Origin: Arthrobacter sp. CAN_C5 | Lineage (GTDB): Bacteria > Actinomycetota > Actinomycetes > Actinomycetales > Micrococcaceae | Reading direction: 5' to 3' | Length of the DNA: 64,000 bases | NCBI RefSeq assembly: GCF_017875735.1 | Contig: NZ_JAGGMZ010000001.1 | Coordinates: 1,488,001-1,552,000, forward strand | In this document: positions 1 to 7,005 of the stretch, one piece after another | How the letters are laid out: the number at the start of each line of letters is the position of its first letter | Numbering within the stretch: position 1 is the first letter of the stretch | Program-made: the position numbers and the translations under genes | The notes under the pieces: model-generated | The model's input: only the letters and a program-made list of their open reading frames with translations | Databases searched by the model: none | What the model was told of the DNA's origin: nothing

Positions 1-233
1 TTGAAGTTGCGCTCCACGTCGATGCCCTCGGATTCCAGGACCTGCGCGTACATCTCGGCGAGCAGTTCGCTCTCCGGGAAGTTGGCTGAGCCAATCGCGA
101 TGGTCTCGGCGGCGACTGACTCCCCACCGGCGTCGGATTCCAGCGGATCACCGCCGCATGCGGAAAGGGCCAGGGTGGCTGCTCCGAAGAGCGCAACACT
201 GCTCATCAGTCTGGTTGAGCGTTTTCTTATCAT
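1..233 (-). CDS. Osmoprotectant/betaine ABC transporter substrate-binding lipoprotein (N-terminal part)
   Basis: The first 77 codons of a minus-strand gene that runs off the left edge. The product starts MIRKRS, has a hydrophobic segment and a lipobox (LALSAC, Cys26), so it should be a lipid-anchored extracytoplasmic binding protein. The mature start contains the phrase IAIGSANFPESELLAEMY, typical of OpuCC/ProX/OsmF-type binding proteins for quaternary ammonium compounds. It is the last gene of a four-gene ABC operon (ATPase, permease, permease, binding protein) reading leftward. The ligand pocket lies outside the window, so the substrate (glycine betaine, choline, carnitine, ergothioneine-type betaine) cannot be decided. 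Confidence 0.85.
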   Translation of the reverse strand, partial: MIRKRSTRLMSSVALFGAATLALSACGGDPLESDAGGESVAAETIAIGSANFPESELLAEMYAQVLESEGIDVERNF

Positions 234-264
234 GGGTCTTGCCTTTCGGTCAGGTTTCTCAAGC

Positions 265-990
265 TTAGCCCGCGGCTGCCGGTGCTGCCTCGGGGGCGGA
301 TCGTGCGGGCTTGTTGGATGTCCGGGTGAGTGCGCGCCCGGACACGCCGGGGGAGACCACCAACCGCTGCAGGCCGGAAGCGATCAGGTCCAGCACGATG
401 GCCAGGAGGGCGACGACGACGGCCCCGGCGATCACCCGGTCGTACTGATTCAATGCGAGACCGTCGACGAGCAGCCTGCCCAGGCCGCCGAGGCCCACGT
501 AGGAAGCCACGGTGGCGGTCGAGACGACCTGCAGGGTGGCACTGCGCAGACCGCTCAGGATCAACGGCAAAGCGATGGGAATTTCCACCCGGAACAGGAT
601 CTGGAGGGGACGCATGCCCATCCCCTTCGCCGCATCGACGGATGCGGGATTGATTGCCCTGAGCCCTGCGTAGGTCGAGGTGAGGATGGGTGGAATGGCG
701 AGGATCACCAGGGCGATCACGACAGGCAGCAGCCCAAATCCAATCACTGTCACTAGCAGGATGATCAGTCCCAGGGTCGGCAGCGACCGCCCGGCGTTGC
801 CGGCGTTGATTGCCACAAAGGAAAACCGGCCGGTGTGGCCGATGTACAGCCCCACGGGGATGGCAATCAGCGAGGCGATGAGCAGGGTGATCACCGTGTA
901 GTACAGGTGGTCGACGATGAGCGAGGGGATGTTGCCGTTCACGGCCAAATCCCAGTGCTCGGGGTCCAGAAGATACTCGAGATAGTCCAT
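265..990 (-). CDS. OpuC/ProW-type ABC transporter permease
   Basis: 241 aa integral membrane protein with about five or six hydrophobic segments and the binding-protein-dependent permease (EAA loop) region around VDAAKGMGMRPLQILFRVEI. It resembles OpuCD/ProW/YehW permeases of osmoprotectant importers. Its ATG overlaps the stop of the preceding permease (ATGA at 990), and it lies about 30 bp before the binding-protein start, so the operon is translationally coupled. The C-terminus is an Ala-rich tail. Substrate is inferred only at the level of quaternary ammonium compounds. Confidence 0.88.
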   Translation of the reverse strand: MDYLEYLLDPEHWDLAVNGNIPSLIVDHLYYTVITLLIASLIAIPVGLYIGHTGRFSFVAINAGNAGRSLPTLGLIILLVTVIGFGLLPVVIALVILAIPPILTSTYAGLRAINPASVDAAKGMGMRPLQILFRVEIPIALPLILSGLRSATLQVVSTATVASYVGLGGLGRLLVDGLALNQYDRVIAGAVVVALLAIVLDLIASGLQRLVVSPGVSGRALTRTSNKPARSAPEAAPAAAG

Positions 991-1637
991 CAGGCCCGTC
1001 CTCCCGCACGCACCCAGGGCGTGAATCGTCGTTGAACAAGCACAATGATGATGTCGCAGGTCGCTGCCAGCAGGACCGACAGGATAATTCCCACAAGAAT
1101 CGGCGCCAGGTAATCAAGCTGCAGGCCCCTGAGGAAGAGGGCTCCCAGACCGCCGACGCCGATCAACGCCCCCACGCTCACGATGCTCACGTTGGCGACC
1201 GTGGCCACGCGCAGCCCAGCAAGCATGACCGGCAGGGCGATGGGCAGTTCCACCGAGAAAAGTCGCCGGACCCGCCGGTAGCCCATCGCAGTCGCCGCCT
1301 GGGTGATCGCGGGGTCAACCGAGTTCAAGCCGTCAGCTACCACCCTGACCATCAGTGCAACGCTGTAGACGGTCAGCGCGATGATGATGTTCAGGGGGGA
1401 TAGCACTCCGGTCCCAATGATCGGTGGCAGCAGCAGGAACAGCGCCAGGGACGGGATTGCGTAGAGGATGCTGCTGATGTTGACCAGCGGGTAGTAGAGC
1501 TTCTTGTAGCGGACCGCGATGTAGCCCAGCGGCAGGGAAATGATGATTGCCAGGATGACCGGAATCAACGCCAGATAGAGGTGCTCCTGGAACGCCCTCA
1601 GGATGATGTCGCGGTTGCCGTTGATGTAGTCGATCAT
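990..1637 (-). CDS. OpuC/ProW-type ABC transporter permease
   Basis: 215 aa membrane protein, paralogous to the following permease, with the EAA-type loop near ITQAATAMGYRRVRRLFSVE. Two different permeases with one ATPase and one lipoprotein is the arrangement of OpuB/OpuC and YehWXYZ/OsmUVWX importers. ATGA overlaps join it to the ATPase gene (1634-1637) and to the next permease (990). The two permeases together should form the inner-membrane channel. Confidence 0.88.
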   Translation of the reverse strand: MIDYINGNRDIILRAFQEHLYLALIPVILAIIISLPLGYIAVRYKKLYYPLVNISSILYAIPSLALFLLLPPIIGTGVLSPLNIIIALTVYSVALMVRVVADGLNSVDPAITQAATAMGYRRVRRLFSVELPIALPVMLAGLRVATVANVSIVSVGALIGVGGLGALFLRGLQLDYLAPILVGIILSVLLAATCDIIIVLVQRRFTPWVRAGGRA

Positions 1638-2695
1638 GAGGGGTTCCCCGCGCGCTGCCGGCGTCGCTCATCCAGCTGGCGGACCAGGCTCGGGTGCCTG
1701 ATGATGCCGTCTGCAGCGCCGGTGTTGTTGACCCGGACGGCGATCCCGACGGGGGAGCTGATCGCGAGATCGGTAACCACCCGCAGGGAGTCCGAAGCGG
1801 TGAACGTGCCCGCCACCGAGAGCGGTGAGCGTTCGTCGGCAATCCCCGGTCCGGCCCAACCGAGCGGGCGGCCGGCGTCGTCGAGCATCAGGATCTCGCT
1901 GCCGGAACGCACCGACTCGACGGTGTCCAGGACCAGCACCTCGGAAGAATCGAAGGAAAGGCTGCGGAAGCCGCGGTCGCGGCCGACGAAGTCGGCGACG
2001 AAATCGTTGGCGGGGTTCTCGAGAAGTTCCTGCGGTGACGCGTACTGGGCCAGGTGCCCGCCTTCCCGGAACACCGCTACCATGTCGCCGAGCTTGATGG
2101 CCTCGTCGATGTCGTGGGTGACGAAGGCGATGGTCTTGCCCAATTCGCCCTGCAGCCTCAGGAACTCGGTCTGCAGTCCCGCACGGACGATGGGGTCGAC
2201 GGCGCTGAACGGCTCGTCCATCAGCATGACCGGGGGATCGGCGGCCAGAGCCCGGGCCACTCCCACGCGCTGTTCCTGGCCTCCCGAGAGCTGCACCGGG
2301 TACTTGTCGGCCATGCTCTCGGTCAAACCCACCCGGAGCAGCAGCTCCATGGCGCTTGCCCGCGACTTCTTCTTGTCGGTCCCGATGAGGTTGGGCACGG
2401 TCATGACGTTCTCAATGACCGTGCGGTGCGGGAAAAGTCCGGCGTGCTGAATGACGTACCCGATTGAGCGGCGCAGCAGGGCGGCATCCTGGCTCATGAC
2501 GTCCTTGCCGTCGATCAGGATCCGGCCGCCCGTTGGTTCGATCATCCGGTTGATCATCCGCAGCGAGGTGGTCTTGCCACAGCCTGAGGGGCCCACAAAT
2601 ACGGTGATCTTGCCGGTCGGCAATTCAAAGTCGAGGTTCTCGACGGCAAGGGTGCCATCCGGAAAAGTCTTGCTTACCTTGTCAAACGTGATCAC
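1634..2695 (-). CDS. Osmoprotectant ABC transporter ATP-binding protein (OpuCA-like)
   Basis: 353 aa. Walker A GPSGCGKT at about residues 35-42, ABC signature LSGGQEQR near 136, Walker B VMLMDEP, followed by the D-loop SAVDP. After the ATPase core (to about residue 240) comes a C-terminal region of about 110 aa in the place where OpuCA/ProV proteins carry CBS domains. First gene of the minus-strand transporter operon; the 142-bp gap to the divergent lyase gene at 2838 should contain both promoters. The divergent arrangement suggests, but does not prove, that the importer brings in the lyase substrate. Confidence 0.9.
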   Translation of the reverse strand: MITFDKVSKTFPDGTLAVENLDFELPTGKITVFVGPSGCGKTTSLRMINRMIEPTGGRILIDGKDVMSQDAALLRRSIGYVIQHAGLFPHRTVIENVMTVPNLIGTDKKKSRASAMELLLRVGLTESMADKYPVQLSGGQEQRVGVARALAADPPVMLMDEPFSAVDPIVRAGLQTEFLRLQGELGKTIAFVTHDIDEAIKLGDMVAVFREGGHLAQYASPQELLENPANDFVADFVGRDRGFRSLSFDSSEVLVLDTVESVRSGSEILMLDDAGRPLGWAGPGIADERSPLSVAGTFTASDSLRVVTDLAISSPVGIAVRVNNTGAADGIIRHPSLVRQLDERRRQRAGNPS

Positions 2696-2739
2696 GGTGG
2701 CTCTCCAGGTTCCTTTGCACCAGCCCTAATAACCGGCAG

Positions 2740-2775
2740 TGAATAAGTTGATTCATAGTTTCAGCGAATGAATAG
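2740..2775. promoter_or_regulatory. Inverted-repeat candidate operator between transporter and lyase
   Basis: The divergent intergenic region 2696-2837 holds the palindrome TGAAT-6 nt-ATTCA (2740-2755) and, just beyond, ATGAATAG (2768-2775), which with ATTCATAG at 2751-2758 forms a wider inverted pair. The word ATTCATAGT recurs at 9658-9666, upstream of the operon carrying the second lyase. This is the likely control region of both divergent units; which regulator (RpiR at 9713 or LacI at 5986) binds is not known. Confidence 0.45.
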
Positions 2776-2837
2776 ACAGTCGGCCTAATCTGTGAGATTA
2801 CTTACATAGACGACATACAAAGGACAACGGTGCACCC

Positions 2838-4343
2838 ATGACTTCCGAGCACAACATCAATCGGGTGGTGCTCGACGGCGCCTCGCTGACACTTGACGAT
2901 CTTATTACTATTTCCACGGGATCCGCCCGTATTCATGTGCCCGACGGCGTGCTGGCCGCACTGAAGACGTCGAATGACGTGCTAATTCGGGCCCGCGAAT
3001 CGGGGCGGGTATACGGCGCGAATACCGGCGTCGGGGCCAACCGGGCGTTGAACGTGGAGGTTAGCGGGTCGCCGGAGGAAATCCGGGCGGCCCACGCGAG
3101 ACGTTTGCTGCTGAGCCATTGTGCCGGGGCGGGCCGGGTCGATGAGGAGACCACCGTCCGCGCCGCGATGGCCGTCCGGCTGAACCAGTTCCTGGCCGGT
3201 GGTTCCGGTATCAGCACCGGTGTGGTCGTCGGCCTGCTGGAAGCGCTCAACAACGGGGCAGTCGCCAGTATCCATAGCCTCGGTGGGCTGGGCACCGGCG
3301 ATCTGGCGGCCATGGCGGAACTGGCTCTCACCCTGAGTGGGGACCGCCCCTGGCAGGTGGGCGGGATTGCCCCAGTCCACTTCGAGGACACCGATTCGCT
3401 GCCCTTCATGAGCTCGAGCGCCCTCACGCTGGCCACCGCAGCGCAGGGGGCCGTTGCAATGGAGGAACTGCTCAAGAGTGCCCTAGTGGTGTCCTCGCTG
3501 ACCCTGCTGGCTCTCGAGGGGTCGCCAGAGCCCTATGCCCCCGCCGTACATCAGGGCAGGAACCATCCGCACCAGACGGCGGTAGCGTCGTCGGTGCGCC
3601 AGTTGACGGGACCGGATACCCCGGCGGTGCCAGCCCGGTTGCAGGATCCGTTCGCCCTGCGTGCCCTGCCCCAAGTACATGCCCCGGCGCTCGACGCCCT
3701 TGAACGGCTGCGCTCGGTCATCGAAACCGAGTGTAATGGCGCCGCCGAGAACCCCCTGATGACGTCGGAGGGGGTGTTCCACCACGGCCAGTTCCACCTC
3801 GCGATGCTGTCGGCGGCGCTGGACGGAACCCGGTCCGCCGTCTACCCGGTGATCTCCCTCTCGGCGGCGAGACTGTCCCACCTCTTCCGCCCCGAACTGA
3901 GCGGCTTGCCATCCTTCCTGTCGGCCGGACCGCGTGGCAGCTCGGGGCTCATGATCGCCGAGTACGTGGCGCAGGATGTGCTCTCGGTCCTGCGCACCCT
4001 GGTGACGCCGGCCAACGGGCCGGGTATCAGCGTTTCCCTCGGCCTTGAGGAGCATGCGGGGTTCGCCACCCAGGGGGCCCGGCAATTGCGTCAGTTAGCG
4101 GCGGAGGCGCCGGCCGTCGTCGCGCTCGAAGCCGTCGCGGCCGTGCGGGCGCTGCGCATGGCGCCCCACCGGCTGGGAAGCGCCCCAGTGCGGGATGCGT
4201 TCGAGTACCTGGCGGCAGGGCTGGACCCCGAAACGGATGACCGTCCCCTGGGGGATGACCTGGCGGCAGCACTAGCGCTGCTGCCGGGCCTCGTCCGGTT
4301 CTCCAGTCAGTACGGCTCTAGCGTCCAGCCAGTTCGTCGGTGA
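2838..4343 (+). CDS. Aromatic amino acid lyase (HAL/PAL) family protein without canonical MIO triad
   Basis: 501 aa, the length and fold class of histidine/phenylalanine ammonia-lyases. Family landmarks are visible: VYGANTGVG with Tyr59 (HAL Tyr53 region), the RLLLSHCAG helix start, ECNGAAENPLM near 298. The cofactor loop reads LGTGDLAAMAELA, so the MIO-forming Ala-Ser-Gly is Gly152-Thr153-Gly154. The QDPYSLR loop is QDPFALR (Phe272 for the catalytic Tyr) and the C-terminal QED motif is LEE (403-405). Classical MIO chemistry therefore looks unlikely. Known MIO-free relatives (ergothionase) eliminate trimethylamine from betaines, which fits the divergent betaine-type transporter. Its 3' end overlaps the convergent cupin gene by 26 nt. 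Family assignment is secure; function is inference. Confidence 0.85.
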   Translation: MTSEHNINRVVLDGASLTLDDLITISTGSARIHVPDGVLAALKTSNDVLIRARESGRVYGANTGVGANRALNVEVSGSPEEIRAAHARRLLLSHCAGAGRVDEETTVRAAMAVRLNQFLAGGSGISTGVVVGLLEALNNGAVASIHSLGGLGTGDLAAMAELALTLSGDRPWQVGGIAPVHFEDTDSLPFMSSSALTLATAAQGAVAMEELLKSALVVSSLTLLALEGSPEPYAPAVHQGRNHPHQTAVASSVRQLTGPDTPAVPARLQDPFALRALPQVHAPALDALERLRSVIETECNGAAENPLMTSEGVFHHGQFHLAMLSAALDGTRSAVYPVISLSAARLSHLFRPELSGLPSFLSAGPRGSSGLMIAEYVAQDVLSVLRTLVTPANGPGISVSLGLEEHAGFATQGARQLRQLAAEAPAVVALEAVAAVRALRMAPHRLGSAPVRDAFEYLAAGLDPETDDRPLGDDLAAALALLPGLVRFSSQYGSSVQPVRR

Positions 4344-4908
4344 CCGACTGGAGCTGTTTGTATTTCTCGATGACGCTCTCGTCATCCATGGGGCGCAGCT
4401 CATCGGCGTAGCTGACCGACATGCGGCGGATCACGCCGTTGCGGCCAATCGCGTACTGGCCCATCCGCCACAGCGGCGGGGAGTATGCGTGGATCGAGAC
4501 TGATCCGTCGACGGAGCCGCCCATCCGATGCACGTGGTCCGGTCCGAAGGAGAAGGACCTGCCGGCCTCCACGACCCGGCGGACGGGTTCGCCGTTCATC
4601 CGCGGATTCGCTTCGGTCACTGCGCCATGGGTGACGACGACGGCGCCCGAGGAAATGTCGTGGTCATGCCAGCCGGTATCGTCTTGCGTGTTCCAGCAGA
4701 GCAGCCAGACGTCGATGGTGGAGTCCCGGTAGACGGAGGCGTAATGGCGTTCGCCGCCCTCGTGGTTGATGTGGTGTTCCCACAGGTCGGGCCGGGCCGC
4801 GAGGGTGGTCACCCAGTCCTGCAGTTCTTTCTGGCTGAGCGTGCGCCCGGGCAGGGCAGGAACGTCTGATTCTGTGAGGGCGTGGCCCTGCGGAGGTGCC
4901 GTGGTCAT
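4318..4908 (-). CDS. Cysteine-dioxygenase-like cupin
   Basis: 196 aa. Cupin motif 1 reads DTGWHDHDISSGAVVV and motif 2 contains FSFGPDHVHRM, giving the three-His iron site (HxH plus later His) of the cysteine dioxygenase family; SIHAYSPPL near the C-terminus matches the CDO family's conserved HxYSPP strand. CDO-type enzymes are non-haem Fe(II) thiol dioxygenases that make sulfinic acids. The start chosen is the ATG at 4908, preceded by AAAGGAA and overlapping the amidohydrolase stop (ATGA); a longer frame reading up to 5277 lies inside the amidohydrolase and is a shadow. The presence of a thiol oxidase in this island hints at a sulfur-containing substrate (inference). Confidence 0.82.
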   Translation of the reverse strand: MTTAPPQGHALTESDVPALPGRTLSQKELQDWVTTLAARPDLWEHHINHEGGERHYASVYRDSTIDVWLLCWNTQDDTGWHDHDISSGAVVVTHGAVTEANPRMNGEPVRRVVEAGRSFSFGPDHVHRMGGSVDGSVSIHAYSPPLWRMGQYAIGRNGVIRRMSVSYADELRPMDDESVIEKYKQLQSVTDELAGR

Positions 4909-5798
4909 CGTGGTGTTCCTTTCAGGAGATGTTGAGGGTTGGCAGAGAAGAGCGCGTGGGTGAAGGCGTGGCCGAGGCCGGGGTCGCGGGGTTCGGCGTA
5001 GGGTCGGTCGGAGCCGTGGATGATCGGGTCGACACCGACCACCCGGATGGTGGCGTCGATCGCCCGGGTGTCGTAGGAGGAGGTCTCGTAGTACACGAGC
5101 GGGTCCACGGCCCCGAAGCTGCCGCCGCGGGCTGCCAGCCGTTCGTGGTGGAGCGGTGCGAGTCCGGCGAGGGCCACGAAGGCCACCCGCAGCGTGGGGT
5201 GTTGAGCCCGTCCCACCGTGTGCCACGCCAGCCAGGAGGCGTGCAGCTGGGAGACGTAGGGGACCAGGGCCGGCCACCAGGAGGGTGTTCCGGCGGTAAC
5301 GGGTGCCGGGCCGGGGTGAATCAGTACCGGCTTGTCGGCGGCCTGCACCACGTCAAGGACAGGCTGCAGGCGGCGGATCGCGTCCGGGTCCGCCAGCGCG
5401 GTGGCAGGCAATTGCAGCCCCACCACCCGGTCGTGTTCCAGGATGCGGGTCAGGCTGTCGAGATCGAATTCGCTCACCGGCGTCGCCGCCCACACCAGGA
5501 AGGGGTCGCCGAGCTCCAGCGCCGAGGTGTGCCACACCTCGATCAATTCGCGCGATTCCTCGAACGGCAGGTGTTCGATCCCCAGGGGGCTCGACAGGGA
5601 CAGCAGCACCTGGTCCTTGCCCTCGCGGGTTTCGCGGCCGCGGCGGATCGCTGGGTCATGGGCCAGCGGGTCGACGGCGTAGGGCGCTTCACCGTCGATA
5701 AGGAGCTCCCACCCGTTCAGGCGGGGAGTCTGCGATCGGTTGCGGAGCGCATCGACAAACGCGGCGGGCCACAGGTGCTGGTGGCAATCCGTGCGCAT
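4905..5798 (-). CDS. Amidohydrolase family (TIM-barrel, amidohydrolase-2 type)
   Basis: 297 aa with the metal motif DCHQHLWP at the N-terminus, a barrel His in VLIHPG, and the terminal metal Asp in IIHGSDRPYAEP. This is the PF04909-type family (ACMSD, o-pyrocatechuate decarboxylase and lactone/amide hydrolase relatives). The ATG at 5798 is preferred (AGCGAAAGGGC upstream); the frame remains open to 5891 but that extension covers the LacI operators. It heads a two-gene operon with the cupin and is divergent from the LacI gene. In ergothioneine and histidine breakdown a ring amide must be opened by an amidohydrolase; assigning that role here is inference. Confidence 0.83.
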   Translation of the reverse strand: MRTDCHQHLWPAAFVDALRNRSQTPRLNGWELLIDGEAPYAVDPLAHDPAIRRGRETREGKDQVLLSLSSPLGIEHLPFEESRELIEVWHTSALELGDPFLVWAATPVSEFDLDSLTRILEHDRVVGLQLPATALADPDAIRRLQPVLDVVQAADKPVLIHPGPAPVTAGTPSWWPALVPYVSQLHASWLAWHTVGRAQHPTLRVAFVALAGLAPLHHERLAARGGSFGAVDPLVYYETSSYDTRAIDATIRVVGVDPIIHGSDRPYAEPRDPGLGHAFTHALFSANPQHLLKGTPR

Positions 5799-5877
5799 GA
5801 TGCCCTTTCGCTGAGCGGGAGTAGGAGGAACCGACTGGGGGGTTCGGGAAGCGGAAGATACAAAGCTGGCTGCTGTT

Positions 5878-5914
5878 GTGAACCGGTTCACTTACTATCA
5901 ATTGAACCGGTTCA
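5878..5914. promoter_or_regulatory. Tandem LacI-type operators
   Basis: Two copies of the perfect 12-bp palindrome TGAACCGGTTCA at 5879-5890 and 5903-5914, centres 24 bp apart (the first extends to 14 bp). The central CCGG flanked by A/T-type arms is the usual LacI/GalR operator form. They sit between the divergent amidohydrolase (5798) and LacI (5986) starts, so they probably control both. Confidence 0.85.
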
Positions 5915-5985
5915 CACATCGGTTTGTCAACCGCCATTCCCCACCGCTGGGGCAGTCGGTAACGCTCCGGACGTATGCTGGTCTG

Positions 5986-7005
5986 ATGACCGGGGCCCAA
6001 CGTAAGACACTCCAGGACATCGCTGACGCTGCGGGATTGTCGAAGGCCGCCACCTCCTATGCGCTGCGGGGCCTGAAGGGTTCCGAAGCCACCCAGACCC
6101 GGGTGCGCGCCATCGCCGACGAACTGGGGTACTCGGCCGACCCGATCGCCCGGGCCCTCGCCAGCGGGCGCAGCGGCAACGTCGCGATCGTGGGTTCCCT
6201 CCGCGACCTATGGCGGCAGGGCCTGGCCGTGATGCTGTCCGAGGAGCTTCGGGCGCAGGAACTGTCCTCCATCATTGCCGACGTCGACGGCTCGCCCGAG
6301 CGCGAGGCGGCGGTCCTGCGCTCACTGGCGGCCCAGCGGGTGGACGGCATTATCGCGCTCCCGGTCGATCCCTCGGCCGGGTACTGGGCAGAGGTGCCGG
6401 AGCAGACGCGCATCGTCTCCATCGGGGATGCGCTGACGGCGCGCCCGGAATCGGAGAGCGTCCTGTTCGACAACGAGTACGGAGTCGGCACCGCGCTGCA
6501 GCATCTTGCTGACCTGGGCCACCGCACCGTCGGGTTGCTGGCGCCCACGCTGCCCACCACCCCGGGTCGGCCGGCGGAACTGCTGGCCCGGAGTCTGGGG
6601 GAGTCGATGGGGCTGACGGTTACGGTGTCGTCGTCGCCGTCGTCAGTGCACGGGGCTGCTCACGCCGCATCCCGGCTGCTCGCCGGTCGCAGGCGGCCCA
6701 CAGCGCTGTTCTGCCTGGGGGACTCGATTGCGTTCGGCGCCTACCGTGCCGCGCGGGACCTGGGGCTGCGGGTACCGGCGGACCTGTCGATCCTCGGCTT
6801 CGACGACAGCGAGCTGGCATCGCTGGTCAGCCCCGAGCTGACCACTTTCGGCTGGGACGAACAGGCCATCGTCGATGCGGCCGTCAGTGCCCTCACCATG
6901 CCCGAGGGCATGGGGACTGCCAGTGGCCGGGTGATGTTCCGCCCGATCTTCATTGCGCGGGAATCGACAGCTCCTCCGTCGCCACCCAGCGGCCCCAGCC
7001 ACTAG
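5986..7005 (+). CDS. LacI-family transcriptional regulator
   Basis: 339 aa. N-terminal helix-turn-helix TLQDIADAAGLSKAATSYAL, then a periplasmic-binding-protein-like ligand domain (GNVAIVGSLRDLWRQ to the C-terminus) containing the conserved DLSILGFDDSELASLVSP block. The ATG at 5986 starts directly before the HTH; the upstream 36 in-frame codons cover the operator repeats and are not expected to be translated. It is placed between its two operators and the genes it probably represses (amidohydrolase-cupin). The 3' end overlaps the convergent second lyase by 56 nt. Confidence 0.9.
   Translation: MTGAQRKTLQDIADAAGLSKAATSYALRGLKGSEATQTRVRAIADELGYSADPIARALASGRSGNVAIVGSLRDLWRQGLAVMLSEELRAQELSSIIADVDGSPEREAAVLRSLAAQRVDGIIALPVDPSAGYWAEVPEQTRIVSIGDALTARPESESVLFDNEYGVGTALQHLADLGHRTVGLLAPTLPTTPGRPAELLARSLGESMGLTVTVSSSPSSVHGAAHAASRLLAGRRRPTALFCLGDSIAFGAYRAARDLGLRVPADLSILGFDDSELASLVSPELTTFGWDEQAIVDAAVSALTMPEGMGTASGRVMFRPIFIARESTAPPSPPSGPSH

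Noticed and set aside
1..756. Long plus-strand open frame over the transporter genes
   Set aside because: It is antisense to the binding-protein and permease genes, which have clear family motifs, ribosome sites and coupled starts.
4896..6005. 369-aa plus-strand open frame
   Set aside because: Antisense to the amidohydrolase and covers the LacI operators; no family features.
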